From assembly GCF_910592395.1 (NCBI RefSeq), contig NC_088315.1, forward strand, positions 1,428,501 to 1,492,500: DNA of 64,000 nt. The letters run 5' to 3'. Of the stretch, positions 23,755 to 38,000 are shown in pieces; the first letter of the stretch is position 1; each line of letters opens with the position of its first letter. The notes under the pieces are model-generated. The model made no database searches. It was not told where the DNA came from and saw only the letters and a program-made list of their open reading frames with translations. The position numbers were made by a program, and so were the translations under genes. Origin of the DNA: Lineus longissimus (Eukaryota; Nemertea; Pilidiophora; Heteronemertea; Lineidae).

Positions 23755-26700
23755 TTATCTCTGGTTGCTCCAAATGGCAGATGATCCGTGAGCAGACGTT
23801 GTGTTCCGGCGTTTGATCCTCTTGGAACTATTGGCAATGAAAGGATGGAGAAGTAGCTCGGAAGCTTGCAGTCGATCCTCAACTTTCCTGGAACAGATGA
23901 AAAGACGTCTTGTCAGAAACGCAAAATACTGATATACTGAGATACAAATACTAATATGTATAGAAATACCAAGTTTCTGCTTGATTGAGATAAGAATTCA
24001 AGTCCAGGTCACCTCTGTCAAGGCACTTTGCTCTACTTGCAAGTCTCTTTCATGCAAACCTGACCTCTTACCTTTGTAAACAACAGTTGACAAATTGTCT
24101 AGCGTGCGGTGTGAAAGAGTTATCCAGCTGTGGTACTGGTCGATCTGATCCTATAGCAAAGATGGCTGCCATCGGGTTCATGTCAGCCCATGGGGGTTTC
24201 CTCGTGGCCATTTCAAAGACAGTACAACCGACACTCCTGCAAAGAGACAACAACAAAATAACATGCATACACTCCAATGTTGTATGAAGAGTCTCCTTGG
24301 AAACTGACGGTCCAAATATAACAAACTCACTGCATTTATCAAGTCTTTTCACTATTGCTTAGTGACTGAAGCCACATACATGTAAGTGCCTATCTAAGCT
24401 CTGTAGTCAGAGAGGTTTGAACCATTTTCTGTGTATGAATAGAGTCCAATGTTTACAAACACTTACCAAATATCTGACCTCTTCCCATGGCCCGTTTCAG
24501 CCACAACTTCCGGAGCCATCCAGTAAGGTGTCCCCCTCATCGACTTGAGCAGCTGACCTTGACTCAGACTAGAGTTCATACACAAGCGCTTGGCACAACC
24601 AAAGTCTATCAGCTTGATGATGCCGTCCTGGGTCAGCATGACGTTGCCTCCTTTTATGTCCCTGTGTATGACACCTTTGCTGTGAATATATTCAACTCCT
24701 TCCAAGACCTGTTTTGTATAGATGCTGAAGACAGCCTCCTCAAAGGCACCAAATCTGGCCAGCAGATTGGCTATTGATCCACCAGGGACGTATTCCATGA
24801 AGATCTGGACAGTGTGGTCCTCTAAACTTGTACCATAGAACCTGGAATCGAAAACAAAATCCTTCATACACGTTTTCAATACAATTCATGGTCAGGTGGT
24901 ATTAGGTATCACGATTCATTATAGGAACTGGACGCCTCTTCCTCCTTCCAGGTCAAAGACAATAGCTGCCCAGCCACAGTGACATGTAACCTTCGCTCAC
25001 ACATATACCCAGAACAAAGACCAGTGATACACAACCAGACTCAATGTCTTTGAACCGGACACTTACCCCACAATATTCTTGTGTCTGAGCACCTTCAACA
25101 TATCCACTTCTTCCTGTATCTTCTCATACTCCCGCTCAGCCTTCTCCATATCGACTGTGTTCATCTCGATCTGCTTCACAGCAATCAGGCCACCGCTGTC
25201 AGTCAAACCACACCATACCTGAAATCAGAAGGTAAACCTAAGTTATAACAAAACAACAAGTGGGACTGGACATGTACCACATTCTGACAAGTTGGTTTCA
25301 GAACTGGTGATGACTTCCGTAAGACTTAAGGTATCAAAGACTTTGCAACACCTGGCTCCTTCCCAAGAAAAACTAACTGAGCTGTGCAGCTCTCTTGACC
25401 ACCAATGGAAGAAGAGCATTACTTACGGTTCCATAAGCTCCACGACCCAGCATATTTCCCTTCTTCCAGCAAATGACATCTTCAGAATGTACGCTATCAT
25501 TGGTACAAGTACTACCGGCCTGGGAAGCAGCGCTACGACGTCCTAGCTGACTACGTATCGTCCTAGAATCGACAAGTTCATGATCCTCTTCTGTGAGTGT
25601 GCTACCTTCACTACATGGCAAGCTGAACTGGTCAGACCCAAACTCAGAGGCCAGGAATGTCGAACCTGAGGCAAGACTTTCCTGGAATCAAGAGGAGAAT
25701 TTGGTCAGCAACTCACCACCCTGAAATGTTCCCTAAATGCAAGTTGTCATAGAACTGATTGCTATAGATATCATCACATCGAAATTTTGTTGATCTAAAA
25801 CCAAAGAGAGAACGAATAGTAGGTGAAGATAAGAAATCAACTCACCTTTGAATTATACATCTCCCTGCTCTTCATTTCCTGGTAGACACGTTTCTGCTTC
25901 CTCGGCTTGATTGACCTCGGTGACTTTCCTGCTGAAGACTTTGGCCGATCAGGAATCGGAGGCTTCTCCTCCATTGACTTGTTGAAGACGTGCAAGTTTT
26001 CTAATTCCTGCTTCGAAGGTTTCCGACTGTGCTTTGGAGTCGTCGTCGAAGGAACCTCCACAACAACATCAGGAAGAACAGGGTTGACATGACGCTCGTC
26101 ACCTTGTTCTTGACTCAAGACATTCATCTTTTCTTCCATTTCAGCCGCGTTATTAGCATGGAAGATTTTCAGCATTTCTGGCAAAGTGATATAGTCGTCA
26201 TGGAGCGAGCTCCTGTCATCGTAATCATGTCCATCTTTCTTGACATTTTCAAGCCTTTTCACGACCTCTTCTGGATTCACACCAACCTTATTCAAATGTG
26301 TTAAATGCCCTACTTCTTCTTGTTTTGTCTCGGCCTCCTTGGCTAACCTCGTCAAACTATTTTTCCGCCGCAGTGAGTTCGTAATGGAGTCATTCAGTGT
26401 GGAATGGTCGGATGTTATTGTCAGAATCTCATCAATGATAGAATTGATATCTTTACTCTCCATCACTTCCCGCTCCAGGTGCTTGCGTTCTTTCCCAGCT
26501 AGAGTGTTGGATCGCTTCAACGGTCGTTCACTCGATCGCGGCCTATCCGTCCCCTTCACTCGCACACTGTACGACCGCCCAAACTTCTTCTCCTTTCTCT
26601 CAGCACTGCTTAGTCTTTCAGTCTTCTCACAGGAAAGCTCATCCCTTCCTTCCTTTGAACCAGTACCTTTCTTCTCATTCTCTTCACTGACCTGATTTTC

Positions 26701-29700
26701 AATCGCTTGCTCTTTCGTTGGTTCCTGCAGACCTTCTGTCCTCGAAACACAAGCTTTAACCATTGGTACTGAACTATTACGCTGCCTATCATTGTCAATA
26801 ACATTCTGGGATTCAGCAACTCCAGAAGACGTTTTATTGTCACCCAACATCTTGTCAAGCTCATCGTCGTTGACCTTAGCATTAAACTCCTCAATAGCCC
26901 TAATAGTTTTTGCCAAAGCAGGATGTTCTACTTTATCACTACCGCTACCGAATGAACTAAATTTAGAACTGTCAGTATCAGCACTATCGAAATGAACTTC
27001 ATCCTGGACGAGTTCCTCAAACGATGATGGCTCATCAATATCATCATCGACATCAACTTTTAGAAAGTTACTATTGCCATCCACGGCGGTCGTGGGTGAT
27101 TCACTCTTGTCAATATCACTATCTGAGTCAGAGTCCACCATACCAACGGCCTCAACATCAAGATTCTCATTACAGTCGGCTGCAACATGCCAGCCAATAC
27201 CCGAGATAAATGCGGTCTTCGTCAGGTCACGCTCGCCGAGCTCTGGTCTCTCATCTTTCTTCTTCTTCTTGCGACCTTTACGTTTTCCCTTTCCACTTCT
27301 CGGTTGACTTTGACCTTTCTGACCTTGACTGTTGCCAGGTGTCCCCACACCCCTGACACTCAGATCAGACTTGGTCTTCTTACCAGCAGATTTTGTGTCA
27401 TTGCGTCCGCCACGTGCACTCCTCCCAGGTTTGTTGGTGGCAGAAGGTAGACGACTCGTGCCAACTTTTGAAGTGCCTCGCGAAACTTTGGATGGTTCAC
27501 GTTTTGCCGATAATTTTGAAGTTTCCTTGTTTATGAATGGATTTTGGAAATGTTCAAAAACATCGCGAATGTATGGAGTCTGTTCTAGAGGCTTCTTCTC
27601 TTCAGATTGAGTTATCGTAACCTTGACAACCGCTTCAGGCTTGTTTTCATCTCCCACAGATGGAGCTTTGTCTTTCTCGTTTCTGACCACAATAGAAACT
27701 GATTTGTTACCATTATTTTGTGAGGAATTCAAGGATGATTTGCTTGGCGATTTCATATCCTCACTTCCAACAACAGCTACAGCTGTTGGCAACCTTGTTG
27801 CTTGATCCTCACCAACAGCAGATTTGCTCGGAGACTTCAAACCTTCCTTAGCCTTTGAAGTAGAATCTGGCCCATTGTTCACAATCGCTCTTTCCAACCT
27901 TGAAGCAACAGCTTTACTGACCTCACGCAGCATTTCACTGGCTCTCGGTGCCAAAACGACATCACCATCCACGGACTTGGACACAACTAGGCTTTTGTTA
28001 GCTGCAGACTTAATCTTTGAAAGCCTTGAAGTTGAATCCACTGAATTTTTATTTGTCACCAGGACAGTGTTCTTGGCACGTGATACACTAGGTTCTGCTT
28101 GACTCTTGGCCGGCTGAGGCACAACAGTAACAGCTTTAGCCTGGGCAGGTGTTGCCAAACTTTTGGAAGGCTGAGGGACTTTCCCCTGGGATGACTGACC
28201 AACTATACTCTTCTCTGTTTGTGGTTTATTCAATGTCGCTGGACTCTGCTTCATGCTTGGTGATGGTCCTGGTGTGCTTTTTCCATTGTTGTTTTGTCCA
28301 GCTGGTCTGGTTTCTTTTTGGCCTACCTGAGGTTTTGGCTGAACAACTGCATAATGTGGAGTAATTGATGGAGGCTGACTGGGCCGAGGGGGAGGAGTTT
28401 TCTTGGTGTTACTGGATGCAGGAACATCAGTCTTGTTTCCACTAGATTTCAGCTCTGTTTCTTTTGAAACGCTCTTATCATTAGAACCTGTTTTGTTAAC
28501 AATATCTGCAGTTTTACTATCAGGTTTGCTAACAACTGCTTGCTTTGCATCAGTCTGTCGAGGATTGTCACTTTTACTCCGAGGTGAAATTTTGGAATTC
28601 TTTGCTGAAAGATCATCCTTTGTGCTAGCTCTCTTTATAACTACAACTGTTTTTCTTTCATTGCTTTTCTCTCTTCCTGCTGTTTTCTCAAGAGCTTTGT
28701 CACTAGAGTCGGGTTTGTTTACAGCTGTGCCAGGCGTTTTCACAGGAGCAGACGCCAGGGTCTTCTGCTCCTGAGTCTGTTTTGAAGGCACTGCCTTTGC
28801 CTCATTCACGTTTGTGTTTGTATTAGCTCTGCTGATTACAACAACGGCTCCTTTTGAAGTTTTCCTGATCGGAGCTTGTTTTGGTGTGTTACTGGAGCTT
28901 GAGACAGGGGGATTCGAACGGGGGCTTGTTTTCTTTTCAACAGAATTGATGTTTCCGCCCGCTCTGACAGGTTCAGTAGCACTTTTTTTATCAGTCTGCA
29001 CAGTCTTTGGATTCCTAGCACTATCAACTGCCTTAGCTTGAGAACTCACCACACTCTCACTTGATCTTGTTTCAGTCTTCTGCGACGCCACAGAATTGGG
29101 CAGCACAGTTTGTGTTTCCTTTGGCTTAGCACCCGAACTGTTCTGATCCAACTTTGTAGCACATTCCTTAACCTGACCACTAGTCTTACTACTCAATATA
29201 TCACTTTGACTCTTTTTTGTGTTCTTACTCTCTCCTATATTTATCACTGTCACTTTAGTACTACTCGTACTTTCTGACTTTCCAGATCCTCTCCCGTTTG
29301 AAGCACCAACAGTTTTCCCCCTCTCCACTTGAGTCCCCGCTTCCTCATAGACCTTCCCCAGCAAATCAGAATGCACAGTGATCTTATCAACTTTCTTCTC
29401 ATTCACTCCAAGGTCTGGTGAGCATTTATTACTCTCTTGTGGATGAGCTGCATTATCCTTGGCTGCCTGCCGTAATTTTGCCATAGCTGACCCCTCGCTA
29501 TCTTTCCTCTGAACATTAGCACCCGCACTTGACTTCACAGCACCACCCTGAGGTTTTGTCTTCTCATCTTTCTTAGAACTTCTCCGACCGCCTGTGTCGG
29601 ATTTATTTCCCTCTGAATGAGAAGATGGAGAAGACAAGGAGCTAAAACTCGTAGACGTATCCGGTGATATTTCGGCATTCTTCGGCAGCCGACTGTCCTC

Positions 29701-32700
29701 AATGTTAAACCTGTCCTTATAGATCGACTTGCCACGGACCAGCTCCTTGGCATCATTGCAAGCTAACTTGACTGAGCTGCCACTGGACTCGTCCATGCTA
29801 GCTTGCTTGGTGACAAACGTCGAGGAAGGCACATTCTGACCCCGCGATGCTGTTGCCATTCTTATAGGGGGTTCTGTGGATAGTTTTGCTGTGTCTGCAA
29901 GACAGAATGAAACAAATTTGATAATAATGGCTGTTTTTAAAAACAACCTTATATTCATCCAGATAGAGAACAGATTTGTAAAATGATATTTTGTTATTTG
30001 GAGGTCGAACTGATCAAACGACATAGCTAAACGGCCAAGAAATGTCATAAAAGTGAGATCCTCTTCTCATTATTACCGTGCACAGGCTCTTCCAAAACTA
30101 AACCTTCACTCACCGAAAGTAAAGACCTTTCCCTCTCTATAACTCTGATCACTCTCCGTGATTGTATCTGGGATGTTGACCCTTCCACGGTCAGAGGACG
30201 AGGGTGTCAGTGGCATCAAACGTGGAGGTGGTGAAAAAACACTGGCATCTTCCAAATCTTCGATATACGTCTTTGACGATGACCGACCTAGGAAACACAA
30301 CAAGTCAAATCTTGAGTCATGAGGTATTAGTTCATTCATTCACCACCAGGGTATGCATAAGTGGTGTCTTCTGCTCAACTTCAACTGCTGGTAACAATGT
30401 AAGTTCATATAAGGCTGAATTAACACTTAATACTAGTAGGCCTATACTGTGAATTTAATTCTGAAATAGCTAAAAGTATGATATTACCTTTAAAAATGCA
30501 GTCATCCATAGATGGACTCAAATCGTTGCCAGATGGATTGATATCAGGTTGGTGGCGTTTCTCCAGGAACTGACCATTCTGACCCTCAGGGTCAAAACTG
30601 ACCACAGTGATAGGGATGGGGTACTCTTGTCCCTGCTTTGGTGGCTGGGTGATATCGGGATAGGCTGGAAAAGAAACAATATGTTTAGGAGCGATGTTGA
30701 ATTTTGTTTACACTTGTGTCAGCAGAAACTATAGGCGCACTTACACCACCTGAAAATGGACCACCAATCTTGGTTCGGGAACCAATGCCGCACCATCGAA
30801 AATCCACCAAGGGCTTACACCAGCGCTGCAGCTAGTTATAAAATCCGGCTACAGATGGCGCGCAAACAATAAATTGCATGCGCAGAAAGCATGCGCAGAA
30901 CCATCTAACTAGCTAATTGCCGATCCATTTGCGCGTACACCACGACAAAGCCGAGCTTTTAACAAGCCGGGCGAATTTGGACCATCAAGCTTGGTGGGAC
31001 AAATTCGCTCGGCAATTTGTATCGGCAATGGATTGCCGAACCAATTTGTCGCGGCAATGTGGTGGTGTAAGTGCAATTGGTCCACCAATATTTCGTGGTG
31101 TAAGCGCAGCTTATGACCATCGGAACGAATAATGGCAAGGCCGTGTATCCAACGCGTCTGACTTCAAGAACAAGATACCCAATACCAACAGTCAAAGTCC
31201 AAAGTTCCTCTGCATCCAGCATTAGATGGTTCATTGAATCAACTTACATTTCCTTGAAGAGATCCTTGGTAGAGGTATCGGTGTTGTAGGTTCCTCTCGA
31301 TCCTCCCCTCCTATAACACCTCCCGGTAACGATGACTGACGTTTGGCCGTGCTCTTCGTCTTTGGTCTGATTGGGGCAAGGTTTCGATCAGGAGTCTTCG
31401 GAGGGTTAGCAGACTGGGTCCCAGGTTGTGGGAATGTAAGAAGACCCTGGGATTTGGATAGGGAGGCTGGCGTGAATCGCCCATTCTCTTTTTCACGCAG
31501 CATTTTCTCTTCAGCTTTGTTGGCTTTCTCTGCATTTGTCATTTGGCGCTGTCCAACACTTGGTCCTGAGTGCAAAGAAATCATGTTAATCATAATAAGG
31601 AAGCAAAAAAGAAACCTGAGTTGGCTTCAGGATTAACCAAGAAACATAGCAACAACTATTACTTATATACAATTTCCTATGAAGGCTATTGATCACCCTT
31701 ATTCCAGGCCAATAGCTGTAACAAATCCTCTAAAGAAAAGAACTCAGTACTTACGTCTGGTAGCTGACGGACTACCATTCTTCTGACTTGGAAACTGACT
31801 ACTGTCCATTCCCTGGAAAATTTATGGAAAATATTGTCAGATAAAACCGAAACTGTATAGGAAAGATTACAGTTATAGTTCAGCATTAGCATTGGCTTAG
31901 TTATTTTATCTTGTCTGTGAGGCTCATTCAAACTATATGACATCAGTGTTCGTACATTATTGGTTGGACTTCATCTTTCACTTGGCTGAATCTAACTCAA
32001 GTAACAGGCCTTCTGAGGTCACGGTATGAGACTCACCTCGAATATGACCTCTCCTTTCCTATCACATCTCGGGCTTGAACAGTCTTGCCACATTGCTTCA
32101 TCAAACGACATCCTGGAAGACTCCCTCGTCGGCGGTCTCACCGGTTTCAGAACGACTTTCTCAACTTTTTGCTGCGTTGCCTCAACCCAAGCTTCCCGCA
32201 AAGTTGTCTTGACTTTCTTGTTCTTGGCTACCTCAACAGGTGTCAGGCCACTGTCGTCCACCAGGGTGACGTCGGCACCGTGATTTAACAGAGAGATAGC
32301 TACTTTCTCATGGCCATGGATTGCCTGGAATTATACCAAATAGACAGACCTAAATCTTCAAGTTTGTACTTGAAGTGTACTTGTACACCAAGGCTCTAGC
32401 TGAGAAGGAAACAGTCGTCCAACATTGAATAGACAAGTCCGGGGTAAATTGCCTCTCACACAAGAGACTTTTGTCACAGGAATTAGCAATACGTAATGCC
32501 AGCCTGACTGACAGGACTTACCGTAACATGAAGAGGTGTATAACCAGCATAAGCCCGACTATTAACATCAGATCCTCCATCGATTAGTGTCTTGACCACC
32601 TCAATGTTACCTGATTGGGAAGCGCAGTGGATTGGCGTGTAGCAGCGTCTGTCACGGGCATCTGAAAACACAGTAAACATTGACAAGGTGACATGTCCAT

Positions 32701-35017
32701 TTAAAAAAGAAGTGCATGAATCACATTACTAAAGATACCAAAGTGCTGTGACCTTGAATTGTCCTTCATCCTCAATGCGCCTGCCATGCCTCTACCAAAT
32801 GCTGACTATTCCTCAAACGCTATCCTCGGCTGAATAGCAACAAGAGGTGCCCAAATCCCCAACAGCAAATCATCATTTTGTCAACTTACTATGAGACGAT
32901 CCATCGTTTAGTAGAATGGTCACCAGGTGATTGGACAGGTTACACTTTGACATGGATGCATAGTGGATGGGTGTTTTACCGTCGTCGTCATTGGCATGCA
33001 CGTCACTGGAACGAAATTGGCAATAAATCAGCAAAGTTTTCCAAAATATTTTCATAAATGACAAAAGACAACTTGAACAAAAACATTACTGTGGGCAGCA
33101 GCCAGCTGGGATGTCAGTCATGAACTCCAGATTACCACGTTCAGAGTTCAAATCAAAGACCAAAAAGAGGTGGTCGCTTCCTCCTGCTCTCACTTCATGC
33201 CCAGAGGCATGGCCAACAAGTTACCTTACATGCTTGGAGTGAGAAATGTTTCTGAAAAAATACCTACGCTCTGTATTCCAGCAGTTCTTTGAGAACAGAA
33301 CAAGGGTTGTAGTTCTTCTTTAGTTGAGCAGACAGCTTCTCAAAAAGATGACAATCGCGAACCACAAGGTGTATCGGTGAAAACCCATCAGCATTGCGAC
33401 AGTTGATATCTAACGTCTTAGTTTCCTTAATGAAGAATATTATTCCAAGAGATGAGTGAAATGAACACAGGAAGACTGATGACAAGTTTGAAGACTCAAC
33501 AAATGCATCTGGCAGAACTGCACTGACACTAGACTATGTCATCAAGCTATTGCTGTTGGAGCTCACCTAATGACTCATTGGTAGGGTGGGTATGCTTAAA
33601 ACTAACTGCTATATATGAGAAAAACATGAGGGTGGGTGGAGCAGACAATAACCAGCTCATTACCTCACAATACACCTAGTCTCCCCACTAGAGTCTGCTC
33701 TAGACATGCTAACCAATACACGCATAGCATGGCACAGTGAGATGATTGATCCAGTCATAGCACAAATCCAGGACTCAATGTGCTTGCGATAACGCTCACC
33801 CTCTTGGGATAACTGCATCAATAATTGACAACACAATACCGGTAAATGGTCTCCGAGAAGTACAACATTTACATCACATCCTGTTGATAATAACTCACCA
33901 GCAGTTTCCTGACCACTTCAAAGTTCCCCTGCCATCCCGCCTGTAGCAGATGACGATGGGTGCATCCACTCCGTTCCACCGACTCCAGTAGGACTTGTCG
34001 TATCGCTGGAGATGCCAGCTCCACTGCCGTCTTACTATCATAGTTGCGGAGAGTGACGTCTGCACCATGTTTGAGAAGCAGCTGTACTATCTGTGAAAGG
34101 AGATGACACTACACTTAAAGAGGGGTTATAGTCATGAGCTTGGGGTTCCAATCAAAAGTCTCAAGGTACGGTATGTTCCACGGTGATGTAGTGGCTAGTG
34201 TCTTGGACTAGCGCCGTATCAAGAGGTCCCTGGTTAAGTATATTTGGTTTTTAAAGTACAATTTTGTGGTGACTTCTTACCCTGAGGTGACCCCTCTTGA
34301 CAGCCCATATCAGAGCTGAATTCCCTGTGCCTTTATCCTTGCCGTCGATGTTAACAAATTCATTGGTTCTCCGCTGGAGGAAATGCTGAACTTTGTCATA
34401 ATCACCATCCTGTAGAAAAATAACAGCACTGACGATTCAGTCCTGAATGACATACTGTGATCTATAGGTATTAGAGGTATTGGCATCCGAAATGTAAGAG
34501 AACATGTCTACCCTAAGTAAAAGTCTCTCTGATCAACTCACCAGGTCTATCAAGGTTATCAGTATCAGACTCCCATGGGGTTCAGAGTGAAAAGCACTCT
34601 GGATCCTGAGGTTTTGCTGAAGATCTAGGTTCTGGTTTGGACCTGTAGCACATAAGACACCCAGGAACGAAAGGTCTCTGGTATTTTAACATGCAGCTGA
34701 AAGTGCCTTGTGCATTTCAGCAACCAATGGCCATGAAGGTGAATTTGAAGGTACCGAGAGCGTTTATTTCATATTCAGACTGGGGTACTGGCATGGTAGC
34801 CCAACCATACACCATTTGAGCAATGCATTTCTTGCATTAACCTATGCTATCTCACCCTCGCAGCGGCCAAGAACTGTTCCTCCAGATTGTCAGACTTATC
34901 TCCGCTGAACAGAGTAGCAGCTATGTCATGATATGCCAACAGAAGACCTCTTTCCCGCCCCGTTTTCTTGTATGCCTGGTCTCGATTCTCCAGTTGTTTC
35001 TTTACATTCTCAGGCAT
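23755..35017 (-). CDS. ankyrin-repeat MAP3K19/YSK4-like protein kinase
   Basis: Ser/Thr kinase of the STE group, expected to act as a MAP kinase kinase kinase. Seventeen phase-consistent exons run 35017-34856, 34409-34281, 34090-33899, 33425-33268, 33005-32890, 32661-32522, 32324-32037, 31812-31755, 31565-31248, 30664-30488, 30287-30114, 29894-25846, 25681-25427, 25218-25067, 24841-24467, 24236-24072 and 23887-23755, giving 2,346 aa. Residues about 55-370 hold ankyrin repeats (GNSALIWAVKRGHLRIVQLL, TPIHCASQSGNIEVVKTLID). One 4,049-nt exon encodes about 1,350 disordered Ser/Lys/Thr/Pro-rich residues. The C-terminal kinase has LGRGAYGT near 2065, AVK near 2087, HRD near 2183, DFG near 2202 and GTPYWMAPE, so it looks catalytically active. 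Kinase identity to MAP3K19 is my reading of the domain; MAP3K2/3 are alternatives. An out-of-frame uORF precedes the ATG. Confidence 0.9.
30735..31107. mobile_element. 373-bp TIR element (MITE) in kinase intron
   Basis: Starts GCGCACTTACACCAC and ends GTGGTGTAAGCGC, the inverse apart from a small difference. Similarity continues inward (TGGACCACCAAT against ATTGGTCCACCAAT). A second internal copy of the end motif lies at about 31060-31073. There is no coding capacity. I could not settle the target-site duplication, so the outer boundaries may shift by a few bases. Confidence 0.7.
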
Positions 35018-38000
35018 CGCTTTCTTGCTCTCTCATCCTGGGGTTCGCCTGCAAAATATCAAGTTGGGTCACTTTTTAACAGGGACAGTGACATCTTGCA
35101 TGTGAGAATACATGGCTGGTTGATGTAGACCTTTGTCCTTAACTGTGACATGGGCTCGATGATGTCATGGTGGAAGACATTGGTCACCCAATTCTCCAGC
35201 AGGCGCTGACGGGGATGTTTCCTTTAAGTGAGTAGGCGACTAGAATATTTTAGTCCACATCATATCATGAGGATACTTTGGGTCTGGCCACCTTGCAGAC
35301 ACATCGTCTTTGCACAGGCCCACGTCGTCGCTCAGCAGTTTACCCACCGAATGTTAACTGATCAAAAACTGCCCACAGAATAAATCCGTCCTGGATTTTG
35401 TTCGACATCTTTTAGAGGAGATGTGTTGTCTGGATATTTGTCAAGTAAAGCGATTCAAGTAACAGCAATAAAGGCCCTGGGGGACTCGTGTCAACAAAGA
35501 GAAACACAAGAGCACAATAACACATTCTATCGACAAATTCAATCAGAAATAGACTTGTCTGCATAGTTTGTGAGAGAAAATAGATGTACTAGTAAATGTA
35601 TGACAAAGAGAGGTAATCAAAGGCGAAGAACTCCAACTTGTTTTAAGAGACATCCAGGCAGGCCAGCCTGAGTTCAGTCAGTTTGTTTTTTAGTCTGGTC
35701 TGATCCTCTATGACCTGGAAGACTGACCATGATTGTCCTGACGTCAGTTGATAAGAATTGACCGAAATGTTTTTAAGGTCTTCGTCTACGATATGATAAA
35801 CTTGGCCCTGTTCTATGATAAGTGATTAAATCACTTGTATATGCTGCACTTAACCTCCCAGACAAGACTGTCCTGGGTAAGAGAAGAAATGGACAATCTA
35901 AGGTTGAGTGTCTTGCTCAAGGAAATGGGCACAAAACAGCAGCGATTCTTCTGCGAGCCAAACCCTGATCTGGATCCTGATTAGGAGCCTGGCGACCTAA
36001 CTAGTATGGCACTGATCTCTCTCATGCCTCATTATACATGTTATATGAATCATGCACTTACCTACAGAAATATTAGTTCTGCACACACATCCTTATGGTC
36101 AATTCTCAGAAGACACTAAGTCACATTTAAGTATAATCCCCTTTGTGAAAGCAATAGATGTCCAATAGAAAGAGAGACAATTCCATCGTTATCAATTCTT
36201 TTTGGTTCAAGAATTAGATTAGATAATCATTCCAATGGATCAAGTCTCAAGACATAAATGTGTCTCATAAACCTTATTCTTGGTTCCAGAAAAAGTCTTT
36301 AAAAAAACCAAAACGTCACAAGCGAGATAAGCACGATCTGGAGTCATAGAGAGTAGAGATATTCACTCAATTCGGGTCAGACGAGACCGTTATTGAAAAC
36401 GATAATGAAGATTTTCACTAAAGATCCCATTGAACCATGTCATGGACAATCGTTTTGTCCTGTCACACCATATGAGGCACACTGCCAAGACTTGATCCCC
36501 ACACAGCCAAACGGGCAGTTGTATCTAATTCAACCATTCTGTTCGACTAGGCCTGCATGCGCAAGTGTGCCCAAAAGAAAATATATAACCACTCTTCAAG
36601 CACGTGAATACAACTGAGCATTGTTGTTTGCTTGTGTATTTTACAAGTACATGAAGGAAGAAGTAGATGACATGGACTTCAATATGTTCAATCTGAAGAC
36701 TGTCTCACGGTTGGCTTACATTTGGATGTAGGCCTACTATCATGTATTGAAGAAATCTGGCCATGTTAACCTGGGACATACAGGGCTATCGGACTAAATT
36801 GATCTCAGTCATTACAAAAACAAATCAATAGCCATTATTGTAACTTGCTTTGTGCTTAAAACATATCATAATCAGCAAAAACCTACACAAAGGTAAATCC
36901 TTTTTTTTCACTACATCTTCTCTTAGTCCTAGGCCTACTTTTGAGTCACACTTTGTTCTCTTAATCGCATTGGCATAAATTCTTAACCTGTCTGCTGACT
37001 ATTGCATGACATGACTTCAATTTTTTAAAGTCTGATTACGAATGCCTGTTATTTAAATGTCCATGCCATATGGAGATATCACTGACTTGGACTTGACCAA
37101 ATTGAAAAGAACACAGGTGAATGCATGTATGGACATTAAATATGACGAATAAAGACTAGCATGTGCATGATTTTTAGAGTAAAAGCATTTCAAGCTTTAT
37201 TCATATCAGACATGTCAGATCTGGACATTAGGCCAAGTGACACCTGAAGTTATCGAAGTCAGATAGGCAATTTCAAGAGGGTTTAATCGATGCATACGCC
37301 AAAAAACCTGCCTTGTTGCCTGTTCAGCAAGACAGGTTTTATCTTCTCAGCTCTCAATATGGTTAGAGCCAACATGGCTGTATAGATATTGTTTCTCAAT
37401 TTTTTCCATGAAATTCTAGAGAGAGTGCTATGTATAGTGGGCCTGTAATAATTGCGGTACAGTTGTAAACCAATAGCGTTGGCTCACAGTAACATAACAA
37501 GATAATGTCCCGTGAAACTGAACAAACACACAAGATGTCCGCTAATAAAGAGAAAACACCTTGATCTATTTGCCTAGTGACAAAATACATCTATTGCCAT
37601 CTTCATGTTTGCCTCATGCTATCATTTCTATGTTATTATTCCCCAAACTGCAGAACCAAGACACACAATGATCACCGGACAACGACGCAAGTCATTGGAC
37701 ATGTCAACTCGGCCTGGGGAAATAGGAACACTCCTGGCTAATTCTCAACCAGCCTGAACACGAACCACTTACATGACTGAATCCTGGATATTTCCGGCGA
37801 ATGCACACTGGCGTAAAAGAATGAATTGAATTGTATGTAATTTTAGGAGAAAAACAAACAACTTGGTTACAGACTCCAAATCCAACGCCTGAGACATTTC
37901 TTCCGATCAGTCGTACCCATCCCAGTATCACTGACATGACTGATGTCTCTAATACAGTCTAATAGCCTCCTGGGTCCTTCATAGTAGTTGGTCATTCAAT

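Noticed and set aside
25907-29041. Many plus-strand open frames opposite the large kinase exon
   Set aside because: They are antisense shadows of a low-complexity Ser/Lys/Thr-rich coding exon on the minus strand. Their peptides have mirrored composition bias and no domains.
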